Under the pieces are notes generated by a model. The model worked only from the letters and a program-made list of their open reading frames with translations, made no database searches and had not been told where the DNA came from. 51,217 nucleotides of DNA from an uncultured Erysipelotrichaceae bacterium (GTDB taxonomy: Bacteria > Bacillota_I > Bacilli_A > RFN20 > CAG-826), in assembly GCA_902769185.1 (NCBI GenBank), contig CACXNV010000012.1, positions 1-51,217 of the forward strand. Direction: 5' to 3'. The first letter of the stretch is position 1; every line of letters begins with the position of its first letter. A program made the position numbers and the translations under genes. Below are positions 1-7,799 of the stretch, in pieces.

Positions 1-1
1 C

Positions 2-1516
2 ACTGGAGTTAATGATAATCGTAATCGTACTCCTGGTACTTATTTCATCTTGCCAGACACTATTACTAAGATTGGTGATCGTGCTTTCTATCGACAAAGC
101 GGATATAAAGATAGCGATGTTGATGATTCTAAATCCGCAGCAAGATTTGGCGCTAGAATCATTACTTATAAAGATGGTAGTAGTGGTAATTATTATAACG
201 AAGAAGGGCAAGCAGTCGCCTTTAGTGCGATTGAATCCGCGATTAATGCGATTAACGGGGTTCAAGATCTTGATAAACGCGGATTCTGCGTTTTACCAGG
301 TAATGTGACCTCTATTGGCAAACTTGCCTTCTATAACCATATTTTTAGAACGATTAGAATAACTTCTACTTTATCTTATTTTGGAACAGGTGCTTTCTAT
401 GTCCATACTTTAAGAAATGTCTCTAAAGGTGTGACTGAAAATATCTATATGGATGCCTCAACTAATTTTGAATGCGTTGATAACGGTATTTATTTTGTTG
501 GTAACACTAATAAAAAGATGCTGATTTCTCAAGCAGTTGGAGAAACTGGTACATTAAATATTGCAGAAGGCACTAAAGCCGTTGGTTTAATGGGTTGTGC
601 AAATACTAAATATTCAAAGATTGTCTTACCAACTGGATTAACTACTATCTACGGTATGGCGTTCACTAATAATAAACAATTAACCGAATTAAGTGGGGTA
701 TCTTCTCTTAGATATATCGGTACAATGAAGAATTATTTAAATACCACAACTACATTTGTGGATGATGAATATACTGAAGTTTGGGATAGCACTGTTGAGC
801 CATATTTTGAAAACTATGACTATCGTGATTATGCTTATGCAGCTAGACCAACAATCGAAGCTTTAGCTAGTGCATTCTATGGCTGTAATAAATTAGAAAC
901 ATTAGATTTCACTGCGATGACTGAGTTAAGAAAGATTGGTTATCAAGCATTCTATAACTGTAGTGGACTTAAATATATGGCTGGTAATAAAAACTATGTT
1001 TATAAGAAATATAACGCTAGTGATGGTTCTTTAACTGTTATTACCGGTAGAGACGCAGATAACACTAACGTATTGGATTTATCAGGTTGTACACATTTAC
1101 GTTCGATTGACCGTAATGCCTTCTTAGGATGTAGCAACATCAAATATTTACATTTACCAGATAATAGACCAGCGGAGGACAATGAATCACCTTTATATTT
1201 TGGTAAAGATTTTGAACTAAATTCCTCATCCGCGCAAATTTTGTCAGATGGAAATGATACTAAATACATTTCAATTTTAGTTAAAGAAAAAGCAATTTAT
1301 GCGGCTCCAAGCTTTGGTACTGCCCATAAGGCTAGTAACCACTATCCTGCTAATGTTTTTGGTAAAAAGAATAGAGTATTCTATTTCATTGAACAAAAGA
1401 GTGATATTCCAGAAAGCACCAGTGGTACTGACTTAAGATATTGGACTTTAGGAAATGATGGTAGCTATATCTTAATTGATTCTGCAAAAGACGCTCATAA
1501 ATATTTCCCAGCATAG
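2..1516 (+). CDS. BspA-like leucine-rich-repeat surface protein (C-terminal part, cut by window edge)
   Basis: The frame is open from base 2 with no convincing start, so this is the C-terminal 504 or so residues of a longer protein. It carries LRR_5/BspA-type repeats, recognisable by the recurring pattern 'lp..it.Ig..aFy.c..L': LPDTITKIGDRAFY near the edge, LPGNVTSIGKLAFY near 310, and a run near 880-1130 with SAFYGCNKLETLDF, IGYQAFYNCSGLKYM and IDRNAFLGCSNIKYL. Such repeats are known from extracellular adhesins of host-associated bacteria. No transmembrane anchor or sorting motif is visible at the C-terminus (it ends AKDAHKYFPA), so anchoring, if any, must be N-terminal or non-covalent. The gene ends 4 bases before the HD-GYP gene and may be cotranscribed with it. 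Family is well supported; the specific ligand is unknown. Confidence 0.8.
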   Translation, partial: TGVNDNRNRTPGTYFILPDTITKIGDRAFYRQSGYKDSDVDDSKSAARFGARIITYKDGSSGNYYNEEGQAVAFSAIESAINAINGVQDLDKRGFCVLPGNVTSIGKLAFYNHIFRTIRITSTLSYFGTGAFYVHTLRNVSKGVTENIYMDASTNFECVDNGIYFVGNTNKKMLISQAVGETGTLNIAEGTKAVGLMGCANTKYSKIVLPTGLTTIYGMAFTNNKQLTELSGVSSLRYIGTMKNYLNTTTTFVDDEYTEVWDSTVEPYFENYDYRDYAYAARPTIEALASAFYGCNKLETLDFTAMTELRKIGYQAFYNCSGLKYMAGNKNYVYKKYNASDGSLTVITGRDADNTNVLDLSGCTHLRSIDRNAFLGCSNIKYLHLPDNRPAEDNESPLYFGKDFELNSSSAQILSDGNDTKYISILVKEKAIYAAPSFGTAHKASNHYPANVFGKKNRVFYFIEQKSDIPESTSGTDLRYWTLGNDGSYILIDSAKDAHKYFPA

Positions 1517-1520
1517 AATT

Positions 1521-2411
1521 ATGGAAACACTTTGTTTAGTTTTGATTATTTTAGGTGCCCTGATTATGGCTAATAACATCGTCATGTACTTTTTCTTTGC
1601 GAAAAATATGCATGACATCATCTTCTCAGGGAAGAAAAAAGATGAAGCTTTATTAAGTGTGGGAATGGCGTTATTAGTCTTCTTCTTAATTGGCTATATT
1701 CTAGTAGGCATATTTGCTGATCGATATATCATGACTAGCTTAATATTATTCTTTGGTAGTATTTACGTTAGTGTGATGTTATTAATCACTTCTAAATTAA
1801 TATTTTCTTCTAAAAAGAAATCTATTGAAATCGCTAGTGTTCTCATTGGTGTGATTGACGCTAGAGATCCAAACTTAAACGGACATAGTCAATGCGTGAA
1901 AAATGTGGCGATGCTTTTATATTCCAAACTTCCTTTACCAATCAGGATGTCAATTAATCCAGTTAGTTTAGAATTTGCGGCTTTACTTCATGATATTGGT
2001 AAATTAGGTGTCCCTGAATCGATTTTAAATAAACCTGCTAAATTGGATGATGAAGAATGGAAGATTATGAAAGAACATCCAAAATTTGGAGTGAAAATCT
2101 TAGAGCCTATTTCCTCTTTTAACCAAATCTCTAATTGGATTTTATATCATCATGAGCGAATTGACGGTAAAGGATATTATGGGATTAAAGAAAACGATAT
2201 TCCTTTAGCTGCAAAGATTTTAGCAATTGCGGATACTTATTCGGCGATTACTATGAGACGTTCTTATAAAGATCCAAGAACCCATGAAGATGCGATAAAG
2301 ATTATTAAGGATGTTGCAGGCACTCAACTAGATAAATCTTTAGTGGATGTTTTTGTTGCTATTCCTAAAGATGAATTACAAAAATGTATTCCAGAACAAG
2401 TGAAATATTAG
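1521..2411 (+). CDS. Membrane-bound HD-GYP domain protein, probable c-di-GMP phosphodiesterase
   Basis: The protein has 296 residues. Three hydrophobic segments (about 3-26, 44-65 and 70-92) precede a cytoplasmic HD-GYP domain from about residue 105. Visible motifs are NGHSQCVKN (first histidine of the metal site), LLHDIGK (H157, D158), the PESILNKP helix, HHERIDGKGYY (H210, H211) and the following DTYSAIT. HD-GYP proteins hydrolyse c-di-GMP to pGpG or GMP at a two- or three-metal centre. The name-giving GYP triplet reads GYY here, a mild deviation in the substrate loop; the metal ligands look intact. I chose the ATG at 1521; a TTG at 1476 in frame would overlap the preceding gene. No clear Shine-Dalgarno is seen, so translation may be coupled to the upstream gene. 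It heads a run of three c-di-GMP genes. Confidence 0.85.
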   Translation: METLCLVLIILGALIMANNIVMYFFFAKNMHDIIFSGKKKDEALLSVGMALLVFFLIGYILVGIFADRYIMTSLILFFGSIYVSVMLLITSKLIFSSKKKSIEIASVLIGVIDARDPNLNGHSQCVKNVAMLLYSKLPLPIRMSINPVSLEFAALLHDIGKLGVPESILNKPAKLDDEEWKIMKEHPKFGVKILEPISSFNQISNWILYHHERIDGKGYYGIKENDIPLAAKILAIADTYSAITMRRSYKDPRTHEDAIKIIKDVAGTQLDKSLVDVFVAIPKDELQKCIPEQVKY

Positions 2412-2424
2412 AGGGGAGAAGTTT

Positions 2425-4662
2425 ATGGCAGAAGTTAAAAGCAAAATTTCTAACGGACTAAAAACATTTGGTCGACAAAGTAAAAATGTCTTTTTTAAGG
2501 TCACTGACTTCTTAGGCTTTAAAAAGAATTCCCCTTACGTTAATGCCTATATCCATAGAGCTAATATTCGTTCTGGCATTTTTATGGCGGCGGTTGTCGC
2601 TATTTTAGAGGTGTGGCTAGTTATTAGACAGCATCAAAAATATATTATTCCCGATATACAATCGGGAGTTCCATATTTCAGTTCTTTATTTAATAACACC
2701 TCACTATATTGGCTACAAATGGTCATGGGTATATCTATGTTCTTATATTGCCTATATTACTTAAAAGAAAAACCAAATAAAATTCTAATGATTTCTATCA
2801 TTGCCATTTCTTCTATCGGTATAGTTTTATGTTCATTGCTGCCTTTAGAAAAACGTATTAGTGAATATAGTAGTAGCCGATTAGTTGATACGGTTTTATT
2901 AGTATGCTTATACGCTGCTATTCTTTCTTATCATATTGTGGCTATTATTGCAGTCATTTTGAAATATCGTGGTAAGAAAATTGACTGGCTACAATCTGTT
3001 ACTGTAATTACTATTTTTGCTACTTGTTTATTAATTTTTGGAATAAAAGTTTCTTATGGAGATTTCACCAGTTTAAAGAAATATGATGGGGTTTTGCAGC
3101 CAAATCACGACTATAAGATGATTATTTGCTTCTTAATGATGGCGATTTATGTTGGTTGTTTATTAATTTGGAGACCATATATTTCTGTAGCAATCTTAGG
3201 ATCTATTTTCTTAGGATTCTATTTCTTACTTAAATACGCTAATCCTAGTACAAGAGAATTTTCTGATGGGGATAAAGTTAATTACATTACCTTCTTTATA
3301 TCTTTACTTATGGTCTCTGTATCTATATTTAACCAAAGACAACTTGAGGCTCATAAAGATGAAGAATTAGAAATTTTAGCGACTCAAGATAAATTAACTG
3401 GTTTATTATCTTTTGAATATTTCTGCACTCTTTGTAGTAAGAAAATTCAAGAAGAGCAAATCGAGGATAGAGAGTATCTTTACCTATTCTTAGATATCAC
3501 CTCATTTAAAATTTTAAATGACCAAAAGGGTTTTGATTACGGTAATAGTTTCTTAAGAAAAGTTGGAGAAATCTTATCTAGTGTCTTTAAAGATGAATTA
3601 ATTTCTCGACAAGGTGATGACCATTATGTAGTTTTTGCTAAAGCGGATAACATTGAGAATAAGATCGATTTAGCGGAAGAAAGAATTAAATTATTAGAGC
3701 CAGATATTAAACCTGGTATTAAAGCTGGCGGCTATCTTTTCTTTAAAGATCGTGCGGACCCACATACTTGTATTGAAAAAGCTCGATATGCGTTTTCTAT
3801 GTTAAAAGAAACACACGGGCACGCGAATTATTTAAGATATGACCATAACTTATCTAATCGATATAAGTTGGTTCAATATATTGTTTCTCACGTTGATGAG
3901 GCGATCGCTAATAATTGGATTAAAGCGTATTATCAACCAGTCGTATTCGCGAAAGACAGAAAATTATGCGGAGTAGAAGCTTTAGCTAGATGGATCGACC
4001 CAGAACACGGCTTCCTTAATCCAGGAATCTTTATTCCTTCTTTAGAAGACGCTCAACTTGCATATAAACTTGATTTAGCGATGTTAGAGATTGTTTGTAA
4101 GAATATGAGAAGAGTGCTTGATAGCGGAGAAACTGTTGTTCCTACCTCTATTAATTTCTCTAGAAGCGACTTCTCCATAGTGGATATCCCTAATGAGATT
4201 GTGCGTATTACAAAAAAATATAATATTCCTACTCACTACTTACATATTGAAATCACTGAAAGTGCATTATTAGAAAAGACTGTTGATTTAGCCGAGGCTA
4301 TGAGAAGAATTAAAGAAAATGGTTTCTCTATTTGGCTTGATGATTTTGGTAGTGGCTATTCATCATTTAATACCTTAAAAGACTACGAATTTGATGTTTT
4401 AAAGCTTGATATGGAATTCTTAAAGGGATTTGAATCAAATAAAAAATCCAAACCTTTAATTAAGGCTGTCATTGATTTAGCGGGTCATATTAATATGCGT
4501 ACTCTAGCTGAAGGAGTGGAGACTGAAGAACAGGCTAGCTTCCTTAATAGTATTGGCTGTGAGAAATTACAAGGTTATCTCATCTCTAAACCTATCACTT
4601 ATGAAGAATTGAATGACGGAATCTCAAAGGGACAATTTGTCATTTCTAAAAACATGAATTAG
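2425..4662 (+). CDS. Multi-TM degenerate GGDEF + intact EAL protein, c-di-GMP phosphodiesterase
   Basis: The protein has 745 residues. About eight hydrophobic segments fill residues 50-300, followed by a GGDEF-fold domain (about 315-470) and an EAL domain (about 485-740). The GGDEF signature is replaced by R-QGDDH (396-400), so cyclase activity is unlikely; such domains often bind GTP or regulate the EAL part. The EAL domain keeps every expected catalytic motif: CGVEALARW (E518), SINFSRSDF, HIEITES, LDDFGSGYSS (D639, D640), VLKLD, LAEGVET and LQGYLISKP. It should therefore convert c-di-GMP to pGpG at the inner membrane face. A good ribosome site (AGGGGAG, 2412-2418) lies before the ATG. It follows the HD-GYP gene by 13 bases and precedes a cyclase gene by 15, so synthesis and breakdown enzymes are cotranscribed. 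Confidence 0.9.
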   Translation: MAEVKSKISNGLKTFGRQSKNVFFKVTDFLGFKKNSPYVNAYIHRANIRSGIFMAAVVAILEVWLVIRQHQKYIIPDIQSGVPYFSSLFNNTSLYWLQMVMGISMFLYCLYYLKEKPNKILMISIIAISSIGIVLCSLLPLEKRISEYSSSRLVDTVLLVCLYAAILSYHIVAIIAVILKYRGKKIDWLQSVTVITIFATCLLIFGIKVSYGDFTSLKKYDGVLQPNHDYKMIICFLMMAIYVGCLLIWRPYISVAILGSIFLGFYFLLKYANPSTREFSDGDKVNYITFFISLLMVSVSIFNQRQLEAHKDEELEILATQDKLTGLLSFEYFCTLCSKKIQEEQIEDREYLYLFLDITSFKILNDQKGFDYGNSFLRKVGEILSSVFKDELISRQGDDHYVVFAKADNIENKIDLAEERIKLLEPDIKPGIKAGGYLFFKDRADPHTCIEKARYAFSMLKETHGHANYLRYDHNLSNRYKLVQYIVSHVDEAIANNWIKAYYQPVVFAKDRKLCGVEALARWIDPEHGFLNPGIFIPSLEDAQLAYKLDLAMLEIVCKNMRRVLDSGETVVPTSINFSRSDFSIVDIPNEIVRITKKYNIPTHYLHIEITESALLEKTVDLAEAMRRIKENGFSIWLDDFGSGYSSFNTLKDYEFDVLKLDMEFLKGFESNKKSKPLIKAVIDLAGHINMRTLAEGVETEEQASFLNSIGCEKLQGYLISKPITYEELNDGISKGQFVISKNMN

Positions 4663-4677
4663 GAGGTAAAAGTTGTT

Positions 4678-5586
4678 ATGAGTAAACAAAAATTACCTTG
4701 GTATAGACGATTAATCAATCGAGTTTATTCTTTTATTGATAACATTTCTATTTTGCGTAACCCTTACATTAAGTTATTAGCAAAAATCTTGATTACATCG
4801 ATAATTATGCTCGGACTGATTTTTATCGTCTACTTTACTTCTGTGCCAAATCCAAACATGATTTTAATTGCTGGACTAGTGGTGTGCACTGCTTTATTTG
4901 GCTGGAGCGCCGCTATTGTATCTACCTTAGCAATGGTGATTTATTCGATGTTCTTTTTCTCCATTGATCATTCATTTTTTAAATACACAACTCCAAATTT
5001 ACAAAAATTAATTGTGATTGTCTGTGGCTGCGTTGTTTCTGCTTCTTTTGTGGCCTTATTTAGAAGAGGCGTTAAAGATCGAAGACTAGAATTATTAGAT
5101 AAATACGAGGTTTTAGAAAAGTCAGTAAATATTGATGCTTTAACTGGAGTAAAAAATCGATATGGCTTTAGAAGTGATATTAAAGGATACGCAGGTAAGA
5201 AAATTATCTTAATGATGCTTGATATCGATAACTTTAAAGAGATAAATGACAAATATGGACATCAAAAAGGAGATAAGATTCTTGTTATATTCGCTAAACA
5301 CGTTCAAGAGATGTTTGGTAAAGACAATACTTATCGATATGGTGGTGATGAATTCTTAGTTTTATCTAGTGAAGACGATTTAGATTCATTCTCTGAGAAA
5401 CTAGAAGACTTTAAGCAGCTTCTTGGAACTAATGAAGACAATGTAGTGAGATTCTCCGCTGGATTTGTCTCCGGAACCCTTGATCAAGATTTAAATTATT
5501 CATCCTTACTAAAACAAGCTGATAACAATTTATATTCATCTAAAAATAACGGAAAAGATTGCTTCCTTGGTAGTGAAGCAAAATAA
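4678..5586 (+). CDS. Membrane-bound diguanylate cyclase (GGDEF)
   Basis: The protein has 302 residues. Hydrophobic segments at about 33-55, 60-97 and 108-128 form a KdpD-like four-helix membrane part, followed by a GGDEF domain from about residue 150. DALTGVKNR opens the domain, LMMLDIDNFKEIND supplies the metal-binding aspartates, and RYGGDEF (222-226) is a fully canonical active site making c-di-GMP from two GTP. The inhibitory I-site RxxD expected five residues before GGDEF reads FGKD: the aspartate is there but the arginine is not, so product inhibition at that site may be lost. A strong ribosome site (AGGAGGT) precedes the ATG. It is the last gene of the first c-di-GMP cluster, directly before a terminator. 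Confidence 0.92.
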   Translation: MSKQKLPWYRRLINRVYSFIDNISILRNPYIKLLAKILITSIIMLGLIFIVYFTSVPNPNMILIAGLVVCTALFGWSAAIVSTLAMVIYSMFFFSIDHSFFKYTTPNLQKLIVIVCGCVVSASFVALFRRGVKDRRLELLDKYEVLEKSVNIDALTGVKNRYGFRSDIKGYAGKKIILMMLDIDNFKEINDKYGHQKGDKILVIFAKHVQEMFGKDNTYRYGGDEFLVLSSEDDLDSFSEKLEDFKQLLGTNEDNVVRFSAGFVSGTLDQDLNYSSLLKQADNNLYSSKNNGKDCFLGSEAK

Positions 5587-5596
5587 TAATCAAACA

Positions 5597-5627
5597 AAAG
5601 TGTCTGGTATTATGTCAGGCACTTTTT
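5597..5627 (+). terminator. Rho-independent terminator after the first c-di-GMP cluster
   Basis: An AAAGTGTCTG arm pairs with CAGGCACTTT, with one G-U pair and a loop of about eight bases, and runs into a T tract. It separates the cyclase gene from the TasA-like gene downstream. Confidence 0.8.
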
Positions 5628-5659
5628 GTATAAATTAACATAGTTAAAAATATTTTTTC

Positions 5660-5688
5660 TTGCCAAAATATTTCTCATTGAGTAATAA
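5660..5688 (+). promoter_or_regulatory. Possible sigma-A promoter for the stand-alone TasA-like gene
   Basis: TTGCCA (5660-5665) and TAATAA (5683-5688) are separated by 17 bases. This is the best promoter-like pair in the 200-base spacer. The rest of the spacer (5689-5789) holds a small GCAT/ATGC hairpin at 5696-5708 and a 7-bp inverted repeat at 5768-5774/5790-5796 overlapping the proposed start. No riboswitch signature was found here. Confidence 0.4.
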
Positions 5689-5789
5689 TATTTATGCATC
5701 AAAAATGCTATTTCTAAGGAAGTCCCAATCCTTATAAAATGACAAATGATGTATCTTAACTATCATCCATTCAATTTAAAAATGACAAG

Positions 5790-6719
5790 TTGAATGATTT
5801 TTGTCGTTTGGCGATGATTGCATTCTCAACCGCTGCATCTATTGCTGGGTCTGTTGCTTGGTTTACTGCTAGTAGATCTGCAACAATTAACGCCGGTACT
5901 TATGCAGTTGTTAAAACAAATGCTGACCTTGCTGTCACTTTATCTGATGGTGTTGGTACTACCGTTACTAACGGTACAACCGAATCTCCAAATTTAAGAA
6001 GTGTTAGCTTAGGAAACAATGTTTTAACTGATGGATCATTTAACCACTTAGATGGCAATATTTTTGCACCTAAGGCTGATGGAGATGAATTAGACACAAC
6101 TAAGACTGTCAATGTCTCTGCTTTAAATACAGAAGAAGGCGTTGCTAAATTAGTTAGACAAACCATTTCTGAAACCAAAAAAGTTTATACCGCAGTTACT
6201 TGGGGTATTACATTTGAATGTAGCTTCCCTGCTGGCGAAGGTGATTATGGTCTATTCTTAGATACAACATCTTCAAGCTTTGCAGTTACCCCTGCAGCAA
6301 CAGCAGTTACCGCAACAGGATTCAGAGTTGGTTTCTATCCTGGAACAGCACCTGAAGGATCTACTGCTAATAAGAGAGTGTATGCAGATTTACAATCTGC
6401 TGCTAACTGCAAATATATTGCAGCAGATTCTGATGTACACTTAGCAGGTAGTACTTACACATCAAGCGAATTGATTGCAAGCGATACCAAAGCTGGTGCT
6501 TTACCAACTGAATCTACCCCTAGAACTACTGCTACTGGTAGAAATGACTGCTTAGGTATCTTCAAATATTCAAGCTTAGCCACTGTTAGATTAAGTTATA
6601 CAGTTGTTGCGTGGTTTGAAGGAACTGATCCAAATGTTGTGAATCAAAACGATCCAAACTTATATCAATCAGTTATCGCAACATTGCAATTTGAAGCAAT
6701 TAAATTAGCTGCTGCATAA
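5790..6719 (+). CDS. SipW-dependent TasA-like secreted protein (stand-alone)
   Basis: The protein has about 309 residues. The N-terminal hydrophobic stretch ends SIAGSVAWFTASRSATI, which resembles SipW-processed signal peptides such as that of TasA (small residue, then aromatic, then a short polar run). The mature part is polar, Thr/Ser/Val-rich and free of membrane segments, as expected of a TasA/camelysin-type beta-sandwich. Near the C-terminus VVAWFEGTDPN matches the WxEGxD signature shared by the four paralogues downstream. The start is uncertain. TTG at 5790 gives a nearly lysine-free n-region and ATG at 5814 gives almost none; neither has a ribosome site, and the ATG at 5782 is out of frame and stops after three codons. 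The gene has its own terminator, so it is separate from the riboswitch operon. Likely role (inference): abundant surface fibre or matrix subunit. Confidence 0.75.
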   Translation: MNDFCRLAMIAFSTAASIAGSVAWFTASRSATINAGTYAVVKTNADLAVTLSDGVGTTVTNGTTESPNLRSVSLGNNVLTDGSFNHLDGNIFAPKADGDELDTTKTVNVSALNTEEGVAKLVRQTISETKKVYTAVTWGITFECSFPAGEGDYGLFLDTTSSSFAVTPAATAVTATGFRVGFYPGTAPEGSTANKRVYADLQSAANCKYIAADSDVHLAGSTYTSSELIASDTKAGALPTESTPRTTATGRNDCLGIFKYSSLATVRLSYTVVAWFEGTDPNVVNQNDPNLYQSVIATLQFEAIKLAAA

Positions 6720-6748
6720 TCGCAAGATAGCAATTAACAAAATAAACT

Positions 6749-6780
6749 GAACCTTCCTAACTTTTTGGAGGGTTCTTTTT
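6749..6780 (+). terminator. Rho-independent terminator after the stand-alone TasA-like gene
   Basis: GAACCTTCC pairs with GGAGGGTTC (one G-U pair) around an eight-base loop, followed by five Ts. It isolates the gene from the riboswitch operon promoter that starts about 16 bases later. Confidence 0.85.
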
Positions 6781-6795
6781 ATTTATAAAAAATAT

Positions 6796-6823
6796 TTGAC
6801 ATAATGAAAATATCGTATAAAAT
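6796..6823 (+). promoter_or_regulatory. Sigma-A promoter of the riboswitch operon
   Basis: A perfect TTGACA (6796-6801) is followed after 16 bases by TAAAAT (6818-6823). Initiation would fall near 6830, exactly at the start of the c-di-GMP aptamer. Confidence 0.75.
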
Positions 6824-6830
6824 AACAAGT

Positions 6831-6960
6831 AGAAAAAGGCAAAACTAAAGTGATTTAGTGACGCAAAACTATAGGGTCTAATTATGTATTTTAGATAGCC
6901 AGTTGCCTGTGAAGGACAACGATGTTAGTTGTGAGGATGATAGGCAATTGGCATTTTTGT
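6831..6960 (+). promoter_or_regulatory. Class I c-di-GMP riboswitch (GEMM-I) with overlapping terminator, predicted ON switch
   Basis: All core parts of GEMM-I are readable. P1 is AGGCAA (6837-6842) with TTGCCT (6903-6908). P2 is CTAAA/TTTAG closed by a GTGA (GNRA) tetraloop (6845-6858). The conserved joining segment is GACGCAAA (6860-6867). P3 is a GGGTCTAA arm pairing with TTAGA and GCC (6874-6900). The 3' aptamer strand GCCAGTTGCCT (6898-6908) can instead pair with AGGCAATTGGC (6942-6952), which is followed by TTTTT (6954-6958); an inner ACAAC/GTTGT hairpin fills the loop. Ligand-stabilised P1 would therefore block terminator formation, so high c-di-GMP should switch the operon on. The first downstream start codon is at 7008. 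Confidence 0.92.
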
Positions 6961-7007
6961 TACTTCGAAGTTGGGACACATGAACCTTTTTGCGAGGTTA
7001 CAAAACT

Positions 7008-7799
7008 ATGTATGAACTAGAATACGTGAGAAAACGGAAAAGAAAGATACGAGCCGCTATTATTGGAGGTATTTCTGCAATAGGCGTTTCGGTTTTAGTC
7101 ATTGTTGCTTTCTTAGGCCGATTCGTTGGGACATTTACAGTTTCTCTTGAAGCTAACAATGTCGACATCTCACTATCGGAGAAAAAATCTGGTCCTCTTA
7201 GTTCATTTTTAAGAATCAATTCTTTGGTTCCATTTGAAGAATTTACTTATAGTGAATTCGATCGTAAGTTTGGTGATGACGTCATTGATAGTGAGGATAC
7301 TACCTATGCTTTAGGTGGAAACTATTCTCCTAAAAATCCTGATGTCTTACAATCATTTGATTTCTTCAAATACACCTTCTATCTCCATAACTTAGGAAAA
7401 AGCGATGTTCTTTATAACTTCAAGCTTAAAGTTGAAGATAATATTGCCGCTCCTGATGGGAGAAACTTACTTGGAACTTTAAGAGTGATGATTTATGAAG
7501 AGGGACATAAAACAATCTACGGCCAAGCCGAGAGTGTTCCTCATTATGAAGAAGGAGTGCCTGATTATAGACCTCCAATATCTACTAGTGTAGACGATGA
7601 TGATTTTATGGGATATGTCGACAAGACATTTAGCTCAACTGAAACTATCACGTCATTCTCTGGTAAACCATTAAACATAGGCGAAGCGAAAAGGTACACA
7701 ATCGTTACTTGGTTGGAAGGTTTCCGATCAAGTGGCTTCGCACCTACTGGTGCAACTATTAAATTAGGAGTTGAAATAAACGCATATGAAAATCAATAA
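7008..7799 (+). CDS. Membrane-anchored TasA-like protein, first gene of the riboswitch operon
   Basis: The protein has 263 residues. A very basic start (VRKRKRKIRAA) is followed by one hydrophobic segment (about 18-40) ending FLGRFVGTFTVSLEANNVDI. The aromatic signature of SipW cleavage seen in its neighbours (AWY/AWF) is missing, so this member may stay tethered as an anchor or base subunit (inference). The remaining exported part is a beta-rich domain ending in IVTWLEGFRSSG, the family's WxEG signature. I prefer ATG at 7008, preceded by GAGG (6994-6997), over the TTG at 6990. The next gene starts inside its last 14 bases. Expression should depend on the riboswitch upstream. No experimentally characterised homologue is recognised. 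Confidence 0.75.
   Translation: MYELEYVRKRKRKIRAAIIGGISAIGVSVLVIVAFLGRFVGTFTVSLEANNVDISLSEKKSGPLSSFLRINSLVPFEEFTYSEFDRKFGDDVIDSEDTTYALGGNYSPKNPDVLQSFDFFKYTFYLHNLGKSDVLYNFKLKVEDNIAAPDGRNLLGTLRVMIYEEGHKTIYGQAESVPHYEEGVPDYRPPISTSVDDDDFMGYVDKTFSSTETITSFSGKPLNIGEAKRYTIVTWLEGFRSSGFAPTGATIKLGVEINAYENQ

Noticed and set aside
1000-1269. Antisense and off-frame open frames inside the large genes (here and elsewhere)
   Set aside because: They lie wholly within strongly supported genes, lack ribosome sites and show composition typical of shadow frames.
5640-5789. A second c-di-GMP riboswitch before the stand-alone TasA-like gene
   Set aside because: No GGCAAA...GACGCAAA core or matching stems could be found; only small inverted repeats are present.
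5780-5815. Frameshift repair giving a normal lysine-rich signal peptide
   Set aside because: Removing one T would give LSLAMIA, but the frame upstream then meets a stop at once, so a single indel does not restore a good start.
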